A stretch of 64,000 nucleotides of DNA, from the NCBI RefSeq assembly GCF_046630445.1, contig NC_092341.1:290884501-290948500 (forward strand), written 5' to 3'. The translations under genes were made by a program, and so were the position numbers. The notes below the pieces were generated by a model that saw nothing but the letters and a program-made list of their open reading frames with translations, was not told the DNA's origin and searched no databases. Positions 10,287 through 20,871 of this stretch are shown here, one piece after another (the stretch's first letter is position 1; every line of letters begins with the position of its first letter). Source of the DNA: Rutidosis leptorrhynchoides. Taxonomy: Eukaryota > Streptophyta > Magnoliopsida > Asterales > Asteraceae.

Positions 10287-13200
10287 TGAAATGTCCCGTT
10301 CTTATTGATTAAAAACGTTCCATATTAATTGATTTCGTTGCGAGGTTTTGACCTCTATATGAGACGTTTTTCAAAGACTGCATTCATTTTTAAAACAAAC
10401 CATAACCTTTATTTCATAAATAAAGGTTTAAAAAACTTTACGTAGATTATCAAATAATGATAATCTAAAATATCCTGTTTACACACGACCATTACATAAT
10501 GGTTTACAATACAAATATGTTACAACAAAATAAGTTTCTTGAATGCAGTTTTTACACAATATCATACAAGCATGGACTCCAAATCTCGTCCTTATTTAAG
10601 TATGCGACAACGGAAGCTCTTAATAATCACCTGAGAATAAACATGCTTAAAACGTCAACAAAAATGTTGGTGAGTTATAGGTTTAACCTATATATATCAA
10701 ATCATAATAATAGACCACAAGATTTCATATTTCAATACACATCCCATACATAGAGATAAAAATCATTCATATGGTGAACACCTGGTAACCGACATTAACA
10801 AGATGCATATATAAGAATATCCCCATCATTCCGGGACACCCTTCGGATATGATATAAATTTTGAAGTACTAAAGCATCCAGTACTTTGGATGGGGTTTGT
10901 TAGGCCCAATAGATCTATCTTTAGGATTCGCGTCAATTAGGGTGTCTGTTCCCTAATTCATAGATTACCAGACTTAATAAAAAGGGGCATATTCGATTTT
11001 CGATAATTCAACCATAGAATGTAGTTTCACGTACTTGTGTCTATTTTGTAAATCATTTATAAAACCTGCATGTATTCTCATCCCAAAAATATTAGATTTT
11101 AAAAGTGGGACTATAACTCACTTTCACAGATTTTTACTTCGTCGGGAAGTAAGACTTGGCCACTGGTTGATTCACGAACCTATAACAATATATACATATA
11201 TATCAAAGTATGTTCAAAATATATTTACAACACTTTTAATATATTTTGATGTTTTAAGTTTATTAAGTCAGCTGTCCTCGTTAGTAACCTACAACTAGTT
11301 GTCCACAGTTAGATGTACAGAAATAAATCGATAAATATTATCTTGAATCAATCCACGACCCAGTGTATACGTATCTCAGTATTGATCACAACTCAAACTA
11401 TATTTATTTTGGAATCAACCTCAACCCTGTATAGCTAACTCCAACATTCACATATAGAGTGTCTATGGTTGTTCCGAAATATATATAGATGTGTCGACAT
11501 GATAGGTCGAAACATTGTATACGTGTCTATGGTATCTCAAGATTACATAATATACAATACAAGTTGATTAAGTTATGGTTGGAATAGATTTGTTACCAAT
11601 TTTCACGTAGCTAAAATGAGAAAAATTATCCAATCTTGTTTTACCCATAACTTCTTCATTTTAAATCCGTTTTGAGTGAATCAAATTGCTATGGTTTCAT
11701 ATTGAACTCTATTTTATGAATCTAAATAGAAAAGTATAGGTTTATAGTCGGAAAAATAAGTTACAAGTCGTTTTTGTAAAGGTAGTCATTTCAGTCGAAA
11801 GAACGACGTCTAGATGACCATTTTAGAAAACATACTTCCACTTTGAGTTTAATCATAATTTTTGGATATAGTTTCATGTTCATAATAAAAATCATTTTCT
11901 CAGAATAAAAACTTTAAAATCAAAGTTTATCATAGTTTTTAATTAACTAACCCAAAACAGCCCGCGGTGTTACTACGACGGCGTAAATCCGGTTTTACGG
12001 TGTTTTTCGTGTTTCCAGGTTTTAAATCATTAAGTTAGCATATCATATAGATATAGAACATGTGTTTAGTTGATTTTAAAAGTCAAGTTAGAAGGATTAA
12101 CTTTTGTTTGCGAACAAGTTTAGAATTAACTAAACTATGTTCTAGTGATTACAAGTTTAAACCTTCGAATAAGATAGCTTTATATGTATGAATCGAATGA
12201 TGTTATGAACATCATTACTACCTTAAGTTCCTTGGATAAACCTACTGGAAAAGAGAAAAATGGATCTAGCTTCAATGGATCCTTGGATGGCTCGAAGTTC
12301 TTGAAGCAGAATCATGACACGAAAACAAGTTCAAGTAAGATCATCACTTGAAATAAGATTGTTATAGTTATAGAAATTGAACCAAAGTTTGAATATGATT
12401 ATTACCTTGTATTAGAATGATAACCTACTGTAAGAAACAAAGATTTCTTGAGGTTGGATGATCACCTTACAAGATTGGAAGTGAGCTAGCAAACTTGAAA
12501 GTATTCTTGATTTTATGAAACTAGAACTTTTGGAATTTATGAAGAACACTTAGAACTTGAAGATAGAACTTGAGAGAGTTCAATTAGATGAAGAAAATTG
12601 AAGAATGAAAGTGTTTGTAGGTGTTTTTGGTCGTTGGTGTATGGATTAGATATAAAGGATATGTAATTTTGTTTTCATGTAAATAAGTCATGAATGATTA
12701 CTCATATTTTTGTAATCTTATGAGATATTTCATGCTAGTTGCCAAATGATGGTTCCCACATGTGTTAGGTGACTCACATGGGCTGCTAAGAGCTGATAAT
12801 TGGAGTGTATATACCAATAGTACATACATCTAAAAGCTTTGTATTGTACGAGTACGAATACGGGTGCATACGAGTAGAATTGTTGATGAAACTGAACGAG
12901 GATGTAATTGTAAGCATTTTTGTTAAGTAGAAGTATTTTGATAAGTGTCTTGAAGTCTTTCAAAAGTGTATGAATACATATTAAAACACTACATGTATAT
13001 ACATTTTAACTGAGTCGTTAAGTCATCGTTAGTCGTTACATGTAAATGTTGTTTTGAAACCTTTAGGTTAACGATCTTGTTGAATGTTGTTAACCCATTG
13101 TTTATTATAACAAATGAGATATTAAATTGTTATATTATCATGATATTATGATATATAATATATCTCAGTATGATGTATATACAGTTAAATTTCGTTACAA

Positions 13201-13711
13201 CGATAATCGTTACATATATGTCTCGTTTCGAAATCATTAAGTTAGTAGTCTTATTTTTACATATGTATTTCATTGTTAATACACTTAATAATATATTTAC
13301 TTATCATTTAACATAATTAACCAAGTGTATCAATATCTTAATATGATTCATATGTACCTAGTAAGACGTTGTTATAACGATAATCGTTATATATATCGTT
13401 TTCGAGTTTCTTAAATTAATAGTCTCATTTTTATGTATATAACTCATTGTTAAAATACCTAATGAGATACATACTTATAATAAAAACATGTTAACTATAT
13501 ATATAACCATATATATGTCATCGTATAGTTTTTACAAGTTTTAACGTTCGTGAATCACCGGTCAACTTGGGTGGTCAATTGTCTATATGAAACATATTTC
13601 AATTAATCAAGTCTTAACAAGTTTGATTGCTTAACATGTTGGAAACATTTAATCATGTAAATATCAATCTCAATTAATATATATAAACATGGAAAAGTTC
13701 GGGTCACTACA
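10287..13711 (-). repeat. 5' LTR of the Tekay element
   Basis: Same length (3425 bp) as the 3' LTR with about two visible differences (near 10860 and 12580). Followed by the TCCAC duplication at 13712-13716. Confidence 0.95.
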
Positions 13712-15677
13712 TCCACATCCCACCAATGTTAGAGGAGTTAGGAGTTTTCTAGGGCATGCCGATTTTTACCGACGTTTCATAAAAGATTTTTCTAAAATTG
13801 CCACTCCTATGAATAAACTCCTAGAAAAGGATGCTCCATTCATCTTTTCAGATGAGTGTATCAAATCTTTTAATATTCTTAAAGAGAAACTCACTAATGC
13901 ACCGATCATGATAACACCAAATTGGAATCTACCATTTGAACTAATGTGCGATGCAAGTGATTTTGCAATGGGAGCCGTTTTAGGACAAAGGATTGAAAAA
14001 CGATTTCAACCTATTTATTACGCTAGTAAGACATTACAAGGAGCACAGACGAATTACACAACTACTGAAAAAGAACTCCTTTCTATTGTCTTTGCTTTTG
14101 ACAAATTTCGATCATATCTCGTTCTAGCAAAAACGATGGTCTATACCGACCATTCTGCTCTTAGATACCTATTTTCAAAACAAGATGCTAAACCAAGATT
14201 AATCCGTTAGATCTTACTCTTACAAGAGTTTGATATTGAAATCCGAGATAAAAGAGGAGCAGAAAATCTCGCCGCTGATCATCTTTCTCGTCTTGAAAAT
14301 CCCGAATTAGAAGTTCTAAATGAATCGGCCATACAAGACAACTTTCCTGATGAATATCTATTGAAGATAGATTATAAAGAAATTCCATGGTTTGCAGACT
14401 ATGCAAACTACTTAGTTTGTGGATTCCTTGAAAAAGGATTATCGTACCAAAAACGAAAGAAATTCTTCAGTGATATAAAACACTATTTCTGGGAAGATCC
14501 ACATTTGTTTAAAAGTTGTCCAGATGGAATAATACGCCGATGTGTATTTGGAGATGAAGCTAGTAAAATTTTAAACCATTGTCACACAGGACCAACAGGA
14601 GGGCATTATGGGCCTCAACTAACAACAAGAAAAGTTTATGAAGCTGGATTCTATTGGCCTACAATTTACAAAGACGCACACCTTCTTTGCAAATCCTGTG
14701 ATGCATGTCAAAGGGCCGGAAAAATAAGTCAACGTGATGAAATGCCACAAAATGTCATCCAAGTATGTGAAGTATTTGACATTTGGGGTATTGACTTTAT
14801 GGGTCCATTTCCAAAATCTCATAATAATCTATATATACTCGTAGCCATTGATTATGTATCTAAATGGGCGGAAGCACAAGCTCTCTCAACTAACGATGCA
14901 CGAGTTGTAGTCAACTTTTTAAAACGTCTTTTTGCAAGGTTTGGAACACCGAAAGCTTTAATAAGTGATCGGGGTACTCATTTCTGTAATAATCAACTTG
15001 AGAAAGTTCTTAAAAGATATGGAGTAACTCATAAAATCTCCACCGCATATCATCCACAAACAAGTGGACAAGTTGAAAACACCAACCGAGCCTTAAAACG
15101 TATTCTAGAGAAAACCGTAGGATCAAATCCGAAGGAATGGTCCATTAAATTGGAGGATGCACTCTGGGCTTTTAGAACAGCCTACAAAACTCCAATTGGA
15201 ACCACACCTTTTAGACTTGTTTATGGAAAAGCATGTCATCTTCCAGTAGAAATTGAACACAAAGCATTTTGGGCTTTGAAGACATGTAATCTTGATTTAC
15301 ATGAAGCCGGACGTCTACGATTAAGTCAACTAAACGAATTAGAAGAATTAAGACATGAAGCATACGAAAATTCGTTAATCTATAAAGAAAGAACGAAGAA
15401 ATGGCATGATAAAAGAATCAGAAGTTCAAAAGAATTTAAAGAAGGAGACAGAGTTCTTCTTTTCAATTCACGATTCAAGCTATTTCCTGGAAAATTGAAA
15501 TCAAGATGGTCTGGACCATTCATAGTCAAAAGAGTTTTCCCATACGGAACGATAGAATTAATAAATTCAAATGGGATTGAATTTAAAGTTAATGGTCACA
15601 GAGTTAAACATTACATACATGGTCCGATGGAAGTCGACAGCGAAGTTAATCACAATTTCGACACCACAACTAACTAA
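13712..15677 (+). pseudogene. Athila pol, RNase H and integrase part
   Basis: Starts inside the connection to RNase H (VRSFLGHADFYRRFIKDFS), then RNase H with LMCDASDFAMGAVLGQ and TDHSALRYLF, then integrase with an H-C zinc finger ([11 protein letters not shown]), a GIDFMGPFP core entry, ISDRGTHF and the [13 protein letters not shown] motif, ending with an SH3-like tail around VKHYIHG. The wording is that of the Athila clade, whose integrase lacks a chromodomain. Part of the gene lies at 1-258 and before the window. It is a broken copy. Confidence 0.88.
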
Positions 15678-15849
15678 GTGTGGGGAGAATCAAGTCTTTA
15701 AAGGATAATATGTATTTCTGTTAGAGTTAGATTGTCTGTTTTCGTGTAGTTCTCAAAAATGGAACCCGAATGGTCTTTCCCTAGCAGACCCTAAAGAACT
15801 AGTCTTCTCCCCCCATTCTGAATTTTTATTTTTTTTAGGTTTTTACAAA

Positions 15850-16266
15850 ATGAAGACTGCCTGTGAACTAAACCATGGTCTAATGCTACACGCTTTGATC
15901 ACTAAAAGAAATAATGACATACTACCAAGTGAAATAGTATCAGTAATCAGAGAAAGAATGGACGGAGTTAGAAAAGAATCCAGATGCGAAGATAATAAGT
16001 TACAATTTGGTAAAGGAAAATCAAAATCCGCAGCGAAAAGAAGAGCACGACACCTAGAAAGATGTCACAAATGCGGAAAATGGTCACATGGAGGTAAATG
16101 TTCAAATAATCAAACCTATTCAAATACCGAATTTGTTACTTTATGCAGAGACGGACCTTTCATATGTTTAGAAGAAAAGACACTGAATGCTCGAGGTTAC
16201 GCCTATGTAGCCATGGAAAACCAATTAAACCGACTATCTTATGAATGGGATAGATCATATAACTAA
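15850..16266 (+). CDS. Small basic ORF with a zinc-knuckle-like motif, Athila post-pol region
   Basis: An open frame of 138 residues 170 bases after pol, same strand. It has a lysine and arginine-rich middle (KSKSAAKRRARH) and CHKCGKWSHGGKC at about residue 77, that is C-x2-C-x4-H-x3-C, close to a retroviral zinc knuckle but one residue short in the last spacing. In Athila elements this position usually holds an env-like ORF; this frame has no signal peptide or membrane helix and looks more like a nucleic-acid-binding protein. Unrecognised beyond that. Confidence 0.45.
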   Translation: MKTACELNHGLMLHALITKRNNDILPSEIVSVIRERMDGVRKESRCEDNKLQFGKGKSKSAAKRRARHLERCHKCGKWSHGGKCSNNQTYSNTEFVTLCRDGPFICLEEKTLNARGYAYVAMENQLNRLSYEWDRSYN

Positions 16267-18347
16267 GAAATCTATTTCACAGGTATGTCTGTACAGTTTT
16301 TATTTTTATTTTTATTTTTAACCTTTTGATAATAAACGCTAATTTGTTCGCTAAAAAGTATTAAATTGGTATTGAATAAAATTAGGTTTGGCGACCGAAA
16401 TTATTGATATCATTCAAAAATTTATTACATCACTGCGAAATTTAACGTTTATTCTTAAGGTATAAATATCTTTAATCAATCAACCCAAAATATTTCAAAA
16501 ATTCGTCATGAGTTAAATTAGGTCTTGGAACCGAAATTACTTTACCGAAAAGAGGGGCGCATATTTTTGATAATATTTGATTGATTAAAGTGGGATAAAA
16601 AGACAAAAAGATTTTTAAACTTTGGTAAAAATTTAATCATTTTCACACAAATCACCCTCAATAATTTAAATTGTTACTGATTTCTTGCAAATGAGGGCAT
16701 TGCAAGATCTTAAGTGTGGGAAGGGGTTAAATTCTTTCGGATTTTAAAATTTTTATCTTAAACACTTGGTTACCATTAAAAATACTAGTAAAGCAGTAGT
16801 TGTATTAGAATCTAGTGCTCTCTGATAAAAAAGAACAGCCCTAGTCTTATATACTGACTACCCAATTATAGTAAAAATTTTCAAAATTTTTAATTAAATG
16901 AATTCAAAATCATGTTTATACATATTTATGAACGATAAAACTAGGTTTTAACACCGAAATTATTGTTACCTCGGAAAGGACATAAATTGAGAAACAAACT
17001 AAAATGTTAAAATTCATTTAAAATGGAATAGAGGACGATAAAAAGGAAAATAAAAGCCAAGTGTGGGAAAATTTACCAAGTTATCTTAAACATATGTCAC
17101 ATATATCTGTAACAAATAACTGAAAATACTTTTGCTTTGGACTAAACTAAACTGTTTTACCCGATGAAAGAAAAGAAGAGATGGATCTACACGATGAATC
17201 AATTCCATCATTAAAAGGAAGTAAAGTCTTCCGAAAAAGAAACGCGCTTCTTGATTTAGGTCAAGAAGTTGTCGTCCAGACCAGCTGTAGGTTGACGAAA
17301 AATCTAGAAAAATCATCACTAAAATCAGCAGGAAATCCATGGACCTCAGCATTAAACAGGGTCGCCAAGTGGTCAGATTTATCCTAACCATGAGAAGGAT
17401 TTATCTCGTACAATGGGGGGGCACCATGCAAATTAGCTGGATAAGACTAATGAATCAGATCCCCAGAAAGGATAATCTCCTTAAAGATTAAAAATCAGCT
17501 TTTAAGACTGATATTACTCAATCCTTGAGATTGACCTTAAAGATTGAGAATTCAAACTCATGGAATTCAATGATATCTAAACTCGAGCTTGAACGAGAAA
17601 ATATTTTGATCAAAATTAAAAACCGATTTGTTTTCTGAAAACCCTATTTTCAATGCGTTCATTACCATTGAACGTAAAATCCTAGGAATTCACCTGGAAT
17701 TCATTAGGTCACCTGAACTAAATCGGGTGTCAACCGTAAGAACGGTGGTTGCATAGTGGTCAAAGACAGGACCTTGTGCCATACCGAAAAATTATAAGGG
17801 TGAGCTTTACTATTGCTCCTACCAAGGATAGTAATTGCGTCCGACACGTTATAGACCATAATTAAAAGCATGTCAGGGGACATTGCCTTAACAGTTGCTT
17901 GTTCAACGCTTTCCTTTACAACCGGACGGTAGTTTACCGAAAGGTAATATACGGGACAAGTAAACTGGACGTGTTGCTTTCCAAATACAAGGTTAGCAAG
18001 TGGGTGACACAAAACCGCAAGTTTTGAGCTAAAATTTTCAAATCTGAAACCCACCAAACCCACAAAAATATTTTGCAAACACCGGTAAAGGGTTATTCCG
18101 GAAAACTTATCTAGGGTAAAAACTAGATTTAATTTTCAAAAGATCAAATGTTTTCATAAAGATCCAATTTACTTAATGTATCTAAATTTTTATAGTCATG
18201 TGGGACTGTAAACCATATCGTTACTACCATTGTTTATACCGCCGTATAGAAATCACTGATGTACAAAGTGTGAAAAATAAAGAAGTGATTCTAGTATTTC
18301 AAGACAATATTGCTTGAGGACAAGCAACGCTCAAGTGTGGGAATATT
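16267..18347 (+). other. Athila 3' non-coding zone with repeated AAGTGTGGG motifs
   Basis: About 2 kb without convincing genes between the small ORF and the 3' LTR. AAGTGTGGG(A/G) occurs at 15676, 16712, 17059 and 18333; the last lies just before the LTR and is the functional polypurine tract candidate. A patch at 16782-16864 matches part of the SIRE accessory coding region. Confidence 0.65.
16782..16864 (+). repeat. 83-bp patch shared with the SIRE accessory region
   Basis: This stretch matches 34293-34375 with about three differences, including TAGTTGTATTAGAATCTAGT and CAGCCCTAGTCTTATATACT. In the SIRE copy it starts inside coding sequence; here it is non-coding. Sequence on either side is unrelated. 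Confidence 0.85.
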
Positions 18348-20335
18348 TGATAATGCTAAAAACGAACATATATTTCATAGCATTATTCCTCAAGAAAGAC
18401 AAGCTTTTAGTTGCAATTGTTCTATTTACAAGTGATATTCGTTTAAATAATAAAAGGTGAAGACAAAAGACAGATTCGACGAATTGAAGACGCAAACGAC
18501 CAAAAAGCTCAAAAGTACAAAAGACAATCAAAAAGGTTCCAAATATTGATAAAAAAACGTCTCGAAATTACAAGAGTACAAGATTCAAAACGCAAAGTAC
18601 AAGATATTAAATTGTACGCAAGGACGTTCGAAAATCCGAAACCGGGACCAGAGTCAACTCTTAACGCTCAACGCAACGGACTAAAAATTACAAGTTAACT
18701 ATGTATATAAATATAATATAATATATAATTAATTATATTAATTATATATATATTATATTTATAAATAAAAACCGTCGGCAGAGAAAGACTCCAAGGGACT
18801 GAGCTGTAAATTCATTCTCCGCGACTCACGGAGTTTGAAGAGGATTTCACCGCGAGTCGCGGAGCCTCAAAAATCGACTTTTCCTATAAAAGCAACCGAA
18901 TTCTGATCGCAATCCATCATCTTTTTTCTCCTCATTCATACGATATATATATATATATATATAATTTATATTTTAATTTTAATTTTAATTATAATTCTAA
19001 TAATAAGGGTATGTTAGCGAATGTTGTAAGGGTGTAAATCGAAATTCTGTCCGTGTAACGCTACGCTATTTTTAATCATTGTAAGTTATGTTCAACCTTT
19101 TTACATTAATGTCTCGTAGCTAAGTTATTATTATGCTTATTTAAAACGAAGTAATCATGATGTTGGGCTAATTACTAAAATTGGGTAATTGGGCTTTGTA
19201 CCATAATTGGGGTTTGGACAAAAGAACGACACTTGTGGAAATTAGACTATGGGCTATTAATGGGCTTTATATCTGTTTAACTAAATGATAGTTTGTTAAT
19301 GTTAATATAAAGATTTACAATTGGGCGTCCTTATAAATTACCATATACACTCGATCGGACACGATGGGCGGGGTATTTATATGTACGAATAATCGTTCAT
19401 TTAACCGGACACGGGAATGGATTAATAGCCACTAGAATAATTAAAACAGGGGTGAAATTACATTCAAGGGTAATTGGTGTAATTGTTAACAAAGTAGTAA
19501 AACCTTGGTTTACACGCAGTCGATAACCTGGTGTATTCATTAAACAAAGTATTAAAACCTTGTTACAATTCGAATCCCCAATTAGTTGGAATATTTAACT
19601 TCGGGTATAAGAATAATTTGACGAGGACACTCGCACTTTATATTTACGACTGATGGACTGTTATGGACAAAAACCAGACGGACATATTAAATAATCCAGG
19701 ACAAAGGACAATTAACCCATGGGCATAAAACTAAAATCAACACGTCAAACATCATGATTACGGAAGTTTAAATAAGCATAATTCTTTTATTTCATATTTA
19801 ATTTCCTTTATTTTATATTTAATTGCACTTCTAATTATCGCACTTTTATTTATTGTTATTTAATCGCACTTTTAATTATCGTACTTTTTAATTATCGCAA
19901 GTTTATTTTATCGCACTTTTATTATTCGCAATTTCATTATCGTTATTTACTTTACGCTTAAAATTAAGTCTTGTATTTATTTATTATTTTACATTTGGTT
20001 TTAACTGCGACTAAAGTTTTAAAATCGACAAACCGGTCATTAAACGGTAAAAACCCCCCTTTATAATAATAATATTACTTATATATGTATTTGTATTTTT
20101 ATAAAAGTAAATTAATATAGCGTTAAGCTTTGTTTAAAGATTTCCCTGTGGAACGAACCGGACTTACTAAAAACTACACTACTTTACGATTAGGTACACT
20201 GCCTATAAGTGTTGTAGCAAGGTTTAAGTATATCCATTCTATAAATAAATAAATATCTTGTGTAAAATTGTATCGTATTTAATAGTTTTTCCTAGTAAAA
20301 TATAAACTATTTCGTATACCATAGCTTTGACATCA
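18348..20335 (+). repeat. Right (3') LTR of the Athila element
   Basis: Begins TGATAATGC after the AAGTGTGGG polypurine tract and ends GACATCA; 1988 bp. Contains a TATA box at 18885 preceded by two CG-rich inverted words and followed by a long AT-rich leader. Left partner is outside the window. Confidence 0.8.
18813..18890 (+). promoter_or_regulatory. Athila LTR promoter: CG-rich palindromes and TATA box
   Basis: CTCCGCGACTCACGGAG and CCGCGAGTCGCGGAG, imperfect copies of one palindromic word, lie 20-70 bases upstream of CTATAAAAGC (TATA at 18885). The spacing fits a pol II promoter. Confidence 0.5.
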
Positions 20336-20340
20336 ATGCT

Positions 20341-20784
20341 GATTTTGCAGGGTGTAAAATAGACAGGAAAAGTACTACTGGTGGTTGCCAGTTACTGGGT
20401 GGTAGGCTAGTCAGCAGGACGAGCAAAAAGCAAAATACTGTGTCCACATCCACTGCTGAGGCAGAATACGTCTCTGCTGGTAGTTGTACTGCTCAAGAAC
20501 TGTGGATGCAAAGCCAGCTGAAAGACTATGGTGTTCATGTTACAAAGACTCCAATCTACTGTGACAACACAAGTGCAATCGCTATCACCAACAATCTTGT
20601 GATGCATTCAAGAACAAAGCACATTGAAAGTCGATATCATTTCATAAGAGATCATGTTCAAAAAGGAGATGTGGAGCTACATTTTATTTCAACAGACCAG
20701 CAGTTAGCAGATCTATTCACAAAGCCCTTAGATGAGAAATGTTTTAACTATCTCATCTCTGAGCTGGGTATGCTTGAACTTTAA
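20341..20784 (+). pseudogene. SIRE pol, RNase H end
   Basis: Reads DFAGCKIDRKSTTGGCQLLG, then STSTAEAEYVSAGSC, YCDNTSAIAI, HIESRYHFIRDHV and a terminal DLFTKPLDEK. This is the copia RNase H C-terminus, and GGCQLLG with STSTAEAEYV is typical of the SIRE/Maximus lineage. The rest of pol is before the window because of the Athila insertion. Confidence 0.9.
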
Positions 20785-20820
20785 ATAAAAGACAATTTTT
20801 GTTGGTGTGTTGGCTCTACA

Positions 20821-20871
20821 ACATGTAGGGCAAACCAGTAAGTCATTTTTATTAACTTACTGCCTACATGT
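20821..20871 (+). other. Hairpin between SIRE pol and the accessory region
   Basis: CAGTAAGT (20836-20843) pairs with ACTTACTG (20855-20862) over an 11-base loop, and the outer arm ACATGTAGG (20821-20829) pairs with CCTACATGT (20863-20871) with a six-base bulge on the left. Seventeen pairs in total. Confidence 0.7.

Larger units (their letters stand above)
259..13711 (-). mobile_element. Tekay/Del-clade Ty3 LTR retrotransposon carrying an F-box gene, looks whole
   Basis: The element is bounded by two 3425-bp LTRs (259-3683 and 10287-13711) and by a 5-bp duplication TCCAC at 254-258 and 13712-13716. On the - strand the order is 5' LTR, primer-binding site matching initiator tRNA-Met, acidic ORF, F-box ORF, gag-pol, polypurine tract, 3' LTR. 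The chromodomain-like C-terminus of pol puts it in the Tekay/Del chromovirus clade. Reading the two LTRs side by side I noticed only about two base differences, so insertion was recent (tens of thousands of years with usual plant rates; inference). It splits an Athila element. Gag-pol and both extra frames are uninterrupted, so the copy looks whole. A second family member starts at 60614. Confidence 0.95.
13712..20335 (+). mobile_element. Athila-type Ty3 element, right piece with 3' LTR
   Basis: The element continues from 258 after the Tekay insertion: RNase H and integrase, a long 3' non-coding zone with one small ORF, a polypurine tract and the LTR 18348-20335. It ends against the SIRE RNase H sequence with ATGCT (20336-20340) as the likely target duplication; the partner copy is outside the window. 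The element is broken, with a few interruptions in pol. Confidence 0.85.
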
